A stretch of 64,000 nt of DNA from Nautilus pompilius (Eukaryota; Mollusca; Cephalopoda; Nautilida; Nautilidae), in assembly GCA_018389105.1 (NCBI GenBank), contig JACATO010000918.1, forward strand, positions 248,001 to 312,000, written 5' to 3'. A program made the position numbers and the translations under genes. The notes under the pieces are model-generated. The model was not told the DNA's origin. It saw nothing but the letters and a program-made list of their open reading frames with translations, and did no database searches. Position 1 is the stretch's first letter. The number at the start of each line of letters is the position of its first letter. Positions 11,750 through 23,000 of the stretch are shown piece after piece.

Positions 11750-13860
11750 AAACACATATATTACTTATTGTTGAAGAGAACTCATACAATTACAATTTTT
11801 GGTCAGTTCCCGTTCAGTTAAGAGTTGTTCATGAAGATGACTTTACAAGGTTCATTTCTCAAATGTAAAATGACCGCCAGTGGACCCGTGGTTGCATTAC
11901 CAGACAGCTTAATTTAAGGGCCTTAGTTCCATTTCCGGCAGGGAGTTTCCTGTTTGGGGAAACCTTCACTAGTGTTTGTTCACTATTCTATTGTTGCTAC
12001 GAATTAAGGTTTATTAGGGTACACGAATTTCTGTTTTTTTATAGTATTCGCATCCCTCATAAAACCCGGCGTCTTTTAAAATTCAGTTTGTCATGAATTC
12101 CATTGTCCGCGAAAGCGAAATATTGGAAATCTGCCTTTTCTTGTCTCACTCTGTTTTTCGCAGAAGGAACAGTCGGACTCAGGTGGGGGGACAAAGATCT
12201 CAGCGGTGCACGTGACAAAACCTCCACAAGGCCCTTCTCGTTTCTGAGACTTAGCAAGGGAAGGTTTTGCGCCCCGTTTTACCTTTGGAAAATTCAATAA
12301 ACTTCTGCACTTAATATGTTATTCCTTTATTTACTTATTTGTCTACCTGCCGACCCTTTTCGACATCCAGAAACTATCTGATAATACCGCTAGCTGCGCA
12401 TGCGCACACAGACAGAAGCGGGCCTTCGTTGTCACACACACTTCTTTGGTAGGGCCCGCATGCGTCTAGTTGAACTCCCAAGTAATCTTCTCACACGTCG
12501 CCACCACCACCCCTTCCAATGGCCTCCATCGAAATTCGTCTCCACGGTCGTAGCGGAGCTCGGGAACCCTTCGCCTTTTCGGATTCTTCCTCCCTCTCAC
12601 AAGACTGAATTTCCTTTCTTCGCTTGCACCGCTGTGAGGCAGCGCTAAAGCCAGCTTCGCGCCGCCTTATTGGGGTCCCCGGAATCTTGGACTGGTACTG
12701 CGAGATCTCCTAAGTGGTACCAGATTACCTTCCCACGCAGACTGGTAGCTTGGCGGGGTCCCTCAACTCGTGCAGTCCTCCCCGGGCAAATCTGGCCGCC
12801 TCGTTAACTGGCAATCGATGAACTCGTCACACGAAAGCTCATTTTCTCTTACAGCCAAGTGGAGTGCGCGAGAATATCTGAAATGGAAAACACGTCTCCT
12901 CAACTTTCTTGCAGTTTCACTTAAAATCTCCAACTAAAAGGTAACCTACCTTTATAAAACATCCTCACGACAATCCCAATTAACAAACTGCGCGTTCTTC
13001 AAGGGCTCATCAAGCAATAACATAAAAGGTTCTTGCGTATGTATATATGCTGCTACTATAACAAAGAATTGGCGTGCAGCTGCATAGAAAACTGCGGTTT
13101 GTCCCTTTGATATTACGCCAGCTTCAACATTCCAAGAACCTTCATAAAAGAGGTAAATGCTTGGATTTGATCTCTGTAATAGTTAAAATGTGTACTGTCC
13201 GGCAGAAGAGCAGTGTATACCTCAATCATTAGACCTTGAAATGTCTTCTTTAGTCTATTAAATCTTACTCGAGGCTTGGAGTTGGACACGAAGTCTTGAG
13301 ACCCGGACGGCCATAAGAAGCTGTATTGTGCAAAATGTGACAGACATAACCCATAACATACATTGTAGAACTGGTATTCTGCACTCTAGTCTTAATTCAA
13401 TCGTGCAGTTCAAGATTGACAGGCAAAATGGCAACACTCATTCCCGCTCAATTATTTCTTAAATATCGTACTTACTCAGAACCTGATCTTTCTTCCCAAA
13501 ATTAGCTTCAGCATTTGATGCAGTTGTTGAGCATATATCCATAAATCTACCCGCGGCATTATGAGTTCATGTTGAGCAGAACATACCAATAGATCATTTA
13601 TGTTCAACAATGACATTTGCACCAAAACCCCCCAACTTTCGCTGTGTTATAGGACGGTGAGTTCGAATTTACCAAGCCTAGAATCAGCAGAGATTGATTT
13701 TGCATCGCACCGTTTCCCTCACTTTTGATGGTCTCCGCTGTTCTCGCTCTTCTTCGACAATCGGCCGCGTGAGTTTCCTCTTACACCTGAAAAACGAAAA
13801 GCTTTGGTAGATGAGAGGGGGCTTTGGTCAGATCAACTTACATCGCACACACAAATTTAT
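11750..13860. other. Intergenic sequence upstream of TRAP1
   Basis: No ORF here is recognisable. The stretch 12060-12850 is GC-richer and holds a perfect NRF1-type palindrome. The short ORFs at 12057-12300 and 12400-12648 have no family resemblance. This could include a promoter or first exon of an unseen neighbour, but nothing proves it. Confidence 0.45.
12395..12406. promoter_or_regulatory. Perfect NRF1-type palindrome TGCGCATGCGCA
   Basis: TGCGCATGCGCA is the consensus site of NRF1/erect-wing transcription factors. A partial site (GCATGCG) follows at about 12458. It lies in a GC-richer patch 3.3 kb before the TRAP1 start codon. NRF1 controls many nuclear genes for mitochondrial proteins, so it may mark a TRAP1 upstream element or another gene's promoter. 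Confidence 0.5.
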
Positions 13861-13883
13861 AGAAGAAGAAAAGAAGAAGAAGA

Positions 13884-13935
<52 letters not shown>
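13861..13935. repeat. (GAA)n/(GA)n microsatellite
   Basis: An AAG-rich stretch runs into (AG)n with one GG interruption. ORFs on both strands are repeat artefacts. Confidence 0.92.
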
Positions 13936-13938
<3 letters not shown>

Positions 13939-14109
13939 GGAGTAAGAGAGATAGAGAGAGAGAGTGTGTGTGTATTGGGGGGCGGTGAGGCAATATACTG
14001 ACAAGTGTGTTTCTTAACTTAATTCGACAGTCATTTTTTTGCAGATAGAACATCTTTGGCTGGGTGAAGCCTAAGTATAACTTCCGACTTAACTTTCTTC
14101 TATTTTCTC

Positions 14110-14640
14110 TGCTACCATAAACGGAAATTGTTGAACTGGTACCGTGAACGTGCTGCTTGGACATCACATGACTGGAGCCATGTTCTTATTACCGATGAGT
14201 CAAGACTGAACCTTCAGTGTGACTCATCTGGAGGGGACGTGGAACAAGCAACCAGCCCATGAACACTACAAAAAGGGTCTCTAGTCAGGAATCCCATTGG
14301 GTAGGCCTACAGACCTGAATGTTTCAGGGGTATAGGGACGAGATTCTGGACCCCTAGGTCGGATCATACGCATGTGAAATGAAATTAGAGATAACTTAAT
14401 GTTAATGGATGATAAGACCCGCGGGTTATAGCCAGCACTTTCTTCTGAGCTAATTCCTATGGAGAAATTTTCAGATGGTTTGGGAAAAAGTGTTACTTTC
14501 CTCGAAGATCACTCCAAGAACTGCAAACTCTGATATGACGAAAGATGTTAATTCCCACTTCTCTCGCCGATAGATTCATAGTCAGCAAGCACAGCCACTG
14601 TGAGTCATTTAATGCCGTTATGGGATCCACATCCCCCCCC
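14110..14640 (+). pseudogene. Decayed Tc1/mariner transposase (relic 1)
   Basis: This is a remnant of a Tc1-family DDE transposase read across several frames. At 14130-14215 the frame gives WTSHDWSHVLITDESRLNL, matching the family's W..VL.SDES block around the first catalytic Asp. At about 14334 comes RDEILDP. At about 14400 comes LMLMDDK, equivalent to the LMDDN block with the second Asp. At about 14451-14490 LIPMEKFSDGLGKSV corresponds to LNPIEHVWD with the third catalytic residue Glu. At 14503-14620 RSLQELQT and ADRFIVSK match the C-terminal blocks. Frameshifts and a TGA in the C-terminal block make it non-functional. I could not find terminal inverted repeats. Confidence 0.8.
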
Positions 14641-15099
14641 TATTAACTACCTTTCATTTATTTCTGTTTATATTCTTTTCCCGTTTCTTGACTGCTTCCC
14701 CTTTACACCCATAATATTTATTTCTAATTTACATTCTCTCGCGGTCTTCACGCGTAGTTTTACCAAACCCTTCGACGATACCATTCGCACGAGCCCCCCA
14801 TAGGCGGAGTAACCACACAAGACCGAGTTCCGCACTTGGTTTGCTGACGATGGCTACTTCTTTAAAAACCCGCCGAGCTCTCCAGTGGAAATCCATGGCA
14901 GAAGCATCAGTTTCTGCCCCTTTCTTGACCAGACCCCCCCCCCCCGGGAGGTTCGTGCCTCCTCTCCCCTTTGCGCTGGCTGCTGTCCCGTTCCTTCTTC
15001 ACCGCGATATGCCCGGTTACCCCTTGTATTTCCGGCCACGAATCAGCTAGCCCCCACACGCCAGCGAGCCGAGGTCTCGGTCGGGTGAGTTCGAATAAA
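14641..15099. other. Non-coding GC-rising stretch before the TRAP1 promoter
   Basis: C-runs (14932-14945) and CpG-containing sequence. The overlapping ORFs on both strands share no recognisable domain and are most likely a by-product of GC-rich composition. Confidence 0.5.
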
Positions 15100-15687
15100 G
15101 CCAAAATTCCGACAGATGTCGCTGGTCCGGAGTAACTCAGCCGGCGGCGGCCCGGGAAGTGCTCTTAACCCACCCCCGGCCAGCAGGCACCGAACAGAAA
15201 CGAAAATAGCCTGAATGTGGCGAGGGCGTAGTAGACTTTTCGAAACGTGGGAATAAAAATTCCCATGTAGATTATAACCCCCCCCCTGTCGAACTTAACC
15301 CATCGGTGCGCCACCTGAAGAAATGCTCGTGCCGAACATTTAGTAAATAAACGTTAACCACTTCCAGAGCTGTCAATTAACTTTTGCAAACCAGAGTATA
15401 TGTAAATATCAGATGGAATACGGATATCTAATTATTACAAAATTAATTAATCTACGTTTAAATTTTATTATTATTATTATTATTATTATTTATTATTATT
15501 ATTGTTATTGTTAAATAAAACAAACGAGCAGCAGATAAAGAAGAGGAGGAGGGGGGGTCTATTTCTTTCCGCTAAAGCAGGTCTTTTCTGGAAGTTCCGG
15601 GATTTTTACCAACCCCTTTAACCGGTGTCTGCCTAAAAAAAAAAAAAAAAAAAAAGAGAGAGAGAGCGAGAACGAGGCTGAAACAAA
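15100..15687 (+). promoter_or_regulatory. Presumed TRAP1 promoter and 5'UTR
   Basis: GC- and CpG-richer sequence immediately before the start codon, with no TATA box in the expected place. It includes an ETS-like palindromic element GGAAGTTCCGG (15590-15600), an (ATT)n run at 15464-15504, an A21 run at 15635-15655 and GAGA just before the 5' end of the coding sequence. This arrangement is usual for a housekeeping-type promoter. The transcription start cannot be located from sequence alone. Confidence 0.45.
15464..15504. repeat. (ATT)n microsatellite
   Basis: About 13 ATT units with one interruption, upstream of TRAP1 exon 1. Confidence 0.9.
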
Positions 15688-15695
15688 ATGGCGGC
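15684..15695 (+). promoter_or_regulatory. YY1-type site overlapping the TRAP1 start codon
   Basis: CAAAATGGCGGC fits the YY1 consensus (AANATGGCG) and contains the initiator ATG at 15688-15690. YY1 sites just downstream of transcription starts, often covering the ATG, are known in housekeeping and mitochondrial-protein genes. Confidence 0.5.
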
Positions 15696-15823
15696 TTCTG
15701 TCCGTTCGTGCTGCTCTCGGCTTCAGAGGAAGGCGAACCTAGGGCGGGTCTGCCTGTGTACTCGGCCCCTCTGCGCCGTCACCGGGCCCGGCGGCGGCGG
15801 GAGGCCTCCACCGATTTGGAAAG
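15688..15823 (+). CDS. TRAP1: TRAP1 exon 1 (coding part)
   Basis: Encodes residues 1-45 plus one base. The start ATG lies in AACAAAATGG, with A at -3 and G at +4, a good eukaryotic start context. The segment has eight Arg/Lys and no Asp or Glu, as expected for a mitochondrial targeting sequence, then a Gly/Pro-rich stretch. The donor is AAG|GTAAGA (phase 1). The start is the first ATG in the GC-rich region in frame with exon 2. N-terminal presequences are poorly conserved, so this exon rests on phase, charge and position rather than on sequence similarity. Confidence 0.85.
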
Positions 15824-18800
15824 GTAAGATTTCTGGCGGCGCTTGCGTGGGGAAAGGTGGTGGTGGTGGGAGCCCGGTCACCGGGGGAAAGTTCTGGAAT
15901 TAGGGACCTCCGGCCGGACTGATCGATACTGACTGGGACGGCTCGAAGTGATCGATACCCGCCCGCGCCCGTGTCCGATCCTCCGATTTCTGTTCCATTC
16001 AGAGTCAGGCCCCCAGTTGAGAACTGGGGAAAACAAAGCGATGCCCCCCACCCCTTCGGTCGGTAGTAGGAACGGGGGTAAGCGGAATTGTGACCGACCG
16101 ACCGCTTAACCCTCCGCATGCCACTCGGAGGGTAAATGCACCCCACATACCGCGAGCAAGGTAAAAGACTTACACCGTATTCCTGACGGGTTGTCAGTAA
16201 TCTCTCCGGACGTAATCGCGTCTTAATGCCAGCGAACTTATCCCGTGTTATTTTTATTTATTTTCCCAGTAAGGTGTGAGATAATTATCTACCTGTAAAA
16301 AAAACAATTGTTGCAGTGAATCCTAGGATCTCCTCGTTCTCCTGTTCATTCTTCTGCAGACAAGGTGGCCTGGAAAACTTCCTAGTTAAAACTGGCAGCT
16401 GGGGTTGGTAATAGTTTGGAATGTCCAACCCTCTTCCTCCCCACCCCACCCACACACTGAAAACTTCTCATACAGACTAAACTGACTGTAAAATTTTTAA
16501 GAGATTTATTCTAATTTCTAAATAACTATATATGATCATTCAATAAATTACCTGGGTTGGAATAAAAGAAATGAAGTGCTGCTCGATTACTTATCGGTTT
16601 CTGATGTTTCAGAGTACTGTATTACTCTTATGGTCCTCCCAAGAGTTGGTGATTAAATCTTGGAAAGTGTATTGTAAAATTGTAAAGCCAACACAGTAAT
16701 CTAATGGTATGCTACTGGACTTTTATGGTTGAGGGCCCGAGTTTGATTGCCAGTCAGAACCGACTCGGTTTGCCGTGGCACCCTGGTATGGTTTCTTCTT
16801 AGCCTCTTCACCAGCCAGCTCTATGGGTTTCTCCCACATCTAAAATGAGGTGTTCTAGTAGGGACTTTAGATTTTTCCCTCTTCTGTACAACTATGCTGC
16901 TGATGCTGCTGCATTGGGTTCCAGCTACTAATATGATTCTGCATGAAATGTAACAGTAGGAATCTACATAGCTGCCAGCTCCGTTATTCTCCTGACATCT
17001 GCAACATATAGTAACATTAACACAAAAACATTCTTATATTTTTTATTGTCGAATCAATATATCATTCAATTACAATTCTGCCTTTCTCAATTAATTATCT
17101 GAAAGTTAAACTAAATCTCTTAACAGTCTTGCTCAATGTTGGTGCCTTTAGTCTGTATGAAAAAAGTGAGTTACCTCCCCTTATCTGAATTTCTTATAGT
17201 TGAAAGCAGCTCTAGAAATTCCATCTTCACAGTTTACTGTCCTGTTGTTCTCAATCCTCTCTGAAATTGCATGCTGGAGATGGCTTAAAATGTGATCCTT
17301 AACAAAAAACAAAAAAAGTAATATTATTAATGGAAGGGGTGTTGCATGTGCACAGATTGTCAGTGGTATTATGACTATCCTTTCATACACAAGATCTCAG
17401 GGTGAGAGATAGAGAATGAACTCCCAAATATACAACAAGTAATAATGAGTAATAAATAAAGGATGCTAAATCTGAAAGATTTTTTTGGTTTGGGGGGGGG
17501 CCCTCAGCCAGTACACAGCACCAGTATTACAGCAGTTATTGCTCTCTAATACAGGAGACATGGAAAGCTGAATGGTTTTGCAGTTGATACTTTGTTCACT
17601 TAAAAGTGAAAAATGCCTTTTGGTTATCAAAATTTTAACTGCACAGCTTTAAATGTTTTTCAGGTATTATATTGTTATCTGCATTACTGAAAACAATGAG
17701 TACTAATTAATTAAGGGACAACCATTATTTGGAAAAACTGCCTTTGCTTATTAACATCACTAGTAACATTTTTGCACCACAGGTGGTAGCTCAGTAGTCA
17801 TTACAAATGGAATCTACCAAGAATGGCAAGCTGTAACAAAGAGCTATGATGATAGAGTTTCTGCCAAGATTATCTTTGTGGTTAGATATTCTTGACTGTC
17901 TCTGTTCAGGCTGCATTGAGGTGGTGGTGTCTGAAATTGTGATGGGTAATTTTTCTTAATGGAGTTTTACAGATGGAAACGGGTAAAGTGTTGCCAGAAA
18001 TGGGGATTAGGTGAAGAAGTAACATCATTTCTTTTGGGTTTGTTCTGATATTTCCATAAAACAGATGTGGGCAAACTTTTGAACAGCTCATCAGTTGCCC
18101 TGTGGCAAAACATCCCAACTGCTCTCACTGGCCACTGAATGAGAAAAGTGGACAGAAAATGCATAATGTTCAACAAGGACAGCAGCACCGAACAAAAAAA
18201 AACTGCAGCAGATGTTTAGAGCATAGCTTTCCTGTAATTAATTAGGCTGCATTATTAAACTCTCATGACAAATCTAGCAAAACAGAGAGGTTCTTTGAGA
18301 GAGAAAAAAAGACAGCTCAGTGGACAGAGGCATAGCAGAGCTGCTGTAAATATCTCAGTTTGTGATTTTGGAAAGCAAGAAGGCAGGGTTGTGGAGTGGG
18401 TTTTGATGGAACAAGTTTGATGCACTCCCAAGAGAAAGAAACATCAAGGTGTACAGAAATATTCCAACAGTGAGTCTATAGATACCACTGTGACTGCAGA
18501 AAACAATAATAAGAAAAGCAATGAATTTTTATTAAATCTAAAAAAAAAAAAAAAAAACATTGTGGGTACATGCTAGATATGGCTAATGGATAGGTAAGTA
18601 AACATGCCTTATGAACAGTGGAACTTACAAAGACAAAAAGGTTTTCTGAATTACTGAAACTGCTTCACACTATTGTTAATGTATGTGATAAGTTATGCAA
18701 TGTGGTTAAGAACCTTCACACACATACCCCAACAATTGCACCACCCCCCCAAAAAAAAGAACTTTCTTTTTTAAGAATTGAGGGGAGTTTGCTAAAATCC

Positions 18801-20046
18801 CATGGAGTAAAATTTAGTTTAGATGTTTGAATACAAAATTTTAAATTCCAACAAAAGTTTCACCAGAAGCATAAAAGTAAACCTTATTGGCTACAGCACT
18901 TATCAGTGAAAATTCAGAGTGAATGTGTGCAACAGAATAGAATTATTCTTGGTAACATGTGCAGTTAGACCCCTTTAGGAATATTACGGTGTGTAATGTC
19001 CGGAGATGAATCTGACCAGAGCCTTATGACTAAAAGAAATCTTGTGAGGTAGGAGCCGTGGACATTTTGTTTACCAGCTTTTACTAGAAAGGTAGGGAGA
19101 AATGGCTCTCACATGATGGACTAGACCCCTTCCCAAAAGCTAACCTACCAAAAATCCTTATGAGAGTATAATAATGACTTAATGGAATAAATTTCTGGCA
19201 TTCTTTGTTAGTCAATTTATTTGAGATACACACAGATAGGACACCTCTCTTTTCCAGGGCTTTTTGTGTGAACCAAGATGGATTTCTGGCTCTTTGTAAA
19301 AAGAAAATAATTAAATAAGCAATAAAGGAAACATGTAAGGAGCAACCATAAAAAAATTTATTAATATAGATAGCCTATATAATCAGCCTAGTACTTGGAG
19401 CTAAATAAAAACAGAACAGTTTTTAAAATATGCTTGAAACTTCAAATAAATTTGAAGAGAGTAGTGAAACAATTTTCTTTTGTTCTTTGGTATTCTTCAG
19501 CCTGTGAGACAGTTATATTGGGATGTTTCCAGTTCTCTTTAACTGACACAAGTTGTTTGCCATTTTTTCATTGTATATTTTCTGTCTGCTTTCTTTCCTC
19601 AAATGCAAAAGCAATGGATTTCAGCTGGAAACAGAAGACAGAAAGTTAGGAGTAATTAATCAAGGTATCCAACAAAAGTAAAATATTTTTAGTTGCTTTG
19701 TATAAATCCTTGGGTTTTCCACACCTTGAAGATGCTGTGCATGTGTGGCATTCTTTTTTCAGAAAGGATATTGATTTATTAGATTGAGAGTGAGTGAGTT
19801 TAGCATAACTACAATGGTTCCTGATCTCAAACAATTGGAAAACACTGAATAATTAAAAATATTAGATTTACCAGAGTAGATGTTCAAAAGGAGACCTAAA
19901 AGGTATGTTAATTGTGGTTTTGAACGGGTGATTGAGAAATGTTTTTTTGGCCATTTACAGAAAAGAAATGTGTATTTTTGGTGGTGAACTATAAACTAAT
20001 TATCGAACTCCTTTACCAGTTTCATTTCAGGGCTTACCCATAAACT

Positions 20047-20096
<50 letters not shown>

Positions 20097-23000
20097 TTCT
20101 ATATTCTAATAATAATTTGTGTATTTTGGGTTGTTGTACCTGCTGTGGTTTTAGGTTTTCATATATAGTGTCAACTGATGTAAGTACACTGCTTGTATCG
20201 AAGGTCGGGTGTTAAAATGGTGAGGGGCTGGCGTATTAGCTTAGCTGGGTAGATGTTTGACAGTCTTTTGAAAGATTGAATTCATCTCATGTCTCAACAA
20301 ATAGCTAAGGAAGATGAAAGCATGAAACTTGAATAGAAAGAGAAAAGAACTAGAAGAGATTTTAACATTAAAAGGCAAAAAAAACCCAAAAAAAAACAAA
20401 AACTGTGCAGTTAAGGGTTTGGAATCCATCAGTTTTTTCCAGTTTTGGCTTTTAGCTATTCGTCAAAACAAGGAATCAAAGGAAAAAGAATCTGCTTTTC
20501 TTAATAACTTTTGCTTTGCATAATTAAAAAATACCCCAAAAAACAGGAGTTTTGCAAATATAACTCTTTGATTTATAGTCCATGTGGGTTCCATATTTTG
20601 AACTTTTATTTTATTCCATTGTAATGTTGTAGTTCTTTATCTCATATTAAGAAACTGAAAAAAATGTTACATAATTATGCTATTTTCAGAATATGTAGGG
20701 GTAGTGTTTTAATCCTCTCTGTATCATGTCAGTTTTTTTATCTCTTTTATATCACCCCAGCTTAGAAGCACTAGTTAGTACTTGTGTTTAACTGGCGATA
20801 TGTATACTCAGCACACTTGTAATGCCAAACATGAAGATTTGAAGCAATTTACAGATTTGTTGTTACACAGGATGATATCAGTAATGGTACCGAGTGTCAA
20901 TTTGCTGAGTAATACATATTTAAAGGGTAGTGGGATGCAATACAGAGGACTAAATCAAGAACCTTGATCTTTATTTTACTGGTTAGTGCTTTGTCTTATT
21001 AAGATATTTGAAATTGATATTCTTTAAATTTTCTAAATGGAAAAGGAAATATGAGAGATTAACTGGCCAAGCTGCTCATTAACCCATTACTTACGTACCA
21101 GAGGAGTGAAAACTCATTGGTATGCTCCTAGAATTTGAAAGTTCTGTTTCGGATTTGCAGTTAACAGTGAGAACTTTGAAATTAATGTCTGTATGGAGTT
21201 ACTGGCGGTTTGTGGTTGTTTTTTTTTAAATGATTAGTTAATTTTAAACTGAAAAATAAGTGTTTTGCATTAATAAAAAACAACAACATCAAACGAAACG
21301 TTTCTACTGTGCGTTATCACCCCTCCAGTGTGAATAAGTGTTAACCTGGTGTGAACTAGCCCCCCTCTCTCTTTTGTCGTCGTCTTTTTTTTTTTTTGTT
21401 TTCCCTGGGTTGAACTTGTTTGAAAATCTCTGCTCATGGCGACGTGCCGTGCATGTTTTATCAGCCGGCTGTTTAACTTGTGCCCCCTTTATCATTGCTG
21501 ACGACGTTTGTTACATGTGATATCTCGAGCTCTGGAGCAGGAGTGCATATGTAATTGATATTGATGTTTGGATCCTTTGTAATGCTTGCTTTTTTGTGTG
21601 TGTATGAGAGAGAGAGAGAGACTGAAATGTTGGTGAAGCAACTTTCAAAGAATGAAGGATTGCCAAACTACACAGTTTTGTCTTTGTTGCAAAGCTGGTT
21701 GTGTGAGTCACTGCGTAGAGCTGGGGAAAGATGTTGTAAAGGATGAGTTGAATACACGCGTAATAAAATCATCTGCTAATGAGAATAAATTGGCTGTGAG
21801 ATGTTGTGCTTTTTCCCCTCTCTGTTCGGAAGATTTGTGGTTTCTTACACAAACTCATTATTTCTCAATTTGTAATGCTTTCTGTTTGTCTCTAGTTTAC
21901 AGATTCATTAAATACATACAAAAAAGTAATCTTTATTAGTGTTTCAGGTAATCACCCTGATTAAAGCAGTACATTGTAACCACTTGCTATGTAATTTGTA
22001 AATGTTATAAGGGACCCAGCTGGAAAGCAAAAGCCAGAAAAAAGTCTTATTTGCCCTGATATCAACAAAGTTTTGGTGGCATAATTAACTGAAGGTCTTT
22101 GAAGTATCGTACATTTTTGAGCTTTAATCACCAACACCTTTGTTGTCGTCATTGTCGCGGCAGACTTCCTGTCCTAGGAAGTGGTATCAACGCGCAAGTT
22201 ACCTGGGTATGATTGGGATGGACGCTTATGATTAGCATTTCAGCAAACCTTTCCTGTTCATGCTCTGGACAGTCCTGATAATGGCTGTTGGGTTTTGCAA
22301 AGATAACCCTTGTTATTCTTGACATTGGTCCCTGTGTTTTTTAAAAGTTCAGATTTCAAAATTTTTAAATATTATTTTCTTTTTGTCGCAGGGTGGGTAT
22401 TTGAAACCGTGAACTGCTGCTGGTTTCTATCCAGCTCACCTGCTAACCATTTTTGTGACATGTAAGTTTCACTTTCCAAAAAAGAAGATACCCAACTGAT
22501 TACAAGTGTATACAGAAAACCAACACATACTAAATGATGACTGTACTTGGATGATTCTCATTACTATCAAGGAGTTAGAATGGGGATTATCAAAATGTCT
22601 CATGTCCACAGCTGGTAGCATATGTGAACCATGGTTGCATGCAGAGAAGAAACAGTTTATCAGCAGTTATCCACCAGTAAGGGTTGTGAACCAACAGTGG
22701 GGCAGAAGAGGAACAGAAAAATGCAAGAATAACATTGGGATACCATGTATTAAAGGTACATTGGATTGCCTTGCTTGTTAGTGTAAGGGGTTTAGCATCA
22801 TTCATCTGGTTCTAGTAATAACACGGCATGTAAACATTAGCCCAGGTTAGGTGCCAAGAAAGAGCAAGCTTGTGACTGTAGGAAACAGCAAAATCAGGGT
22901 TTCACAGACATGGAAGAAGATCATGACTTGTATAGTGAAAGAGAAATCGGCTGGAGTGGATCACGCTTGTCTCTGTAGTGGACACACACACGCAGTAGAA

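Noticed and set aside
15739..16146. 135-codon - strand ORF over TRAP1 exon 1
   Set aside because: GC-rich composition explains it; no domain, and it is antisense to a supported exon.
17775..17835. tRNA gene candidate
   Set aside because: Only an A-box-like D-arm is present; no acceptor stem pairing or B box.
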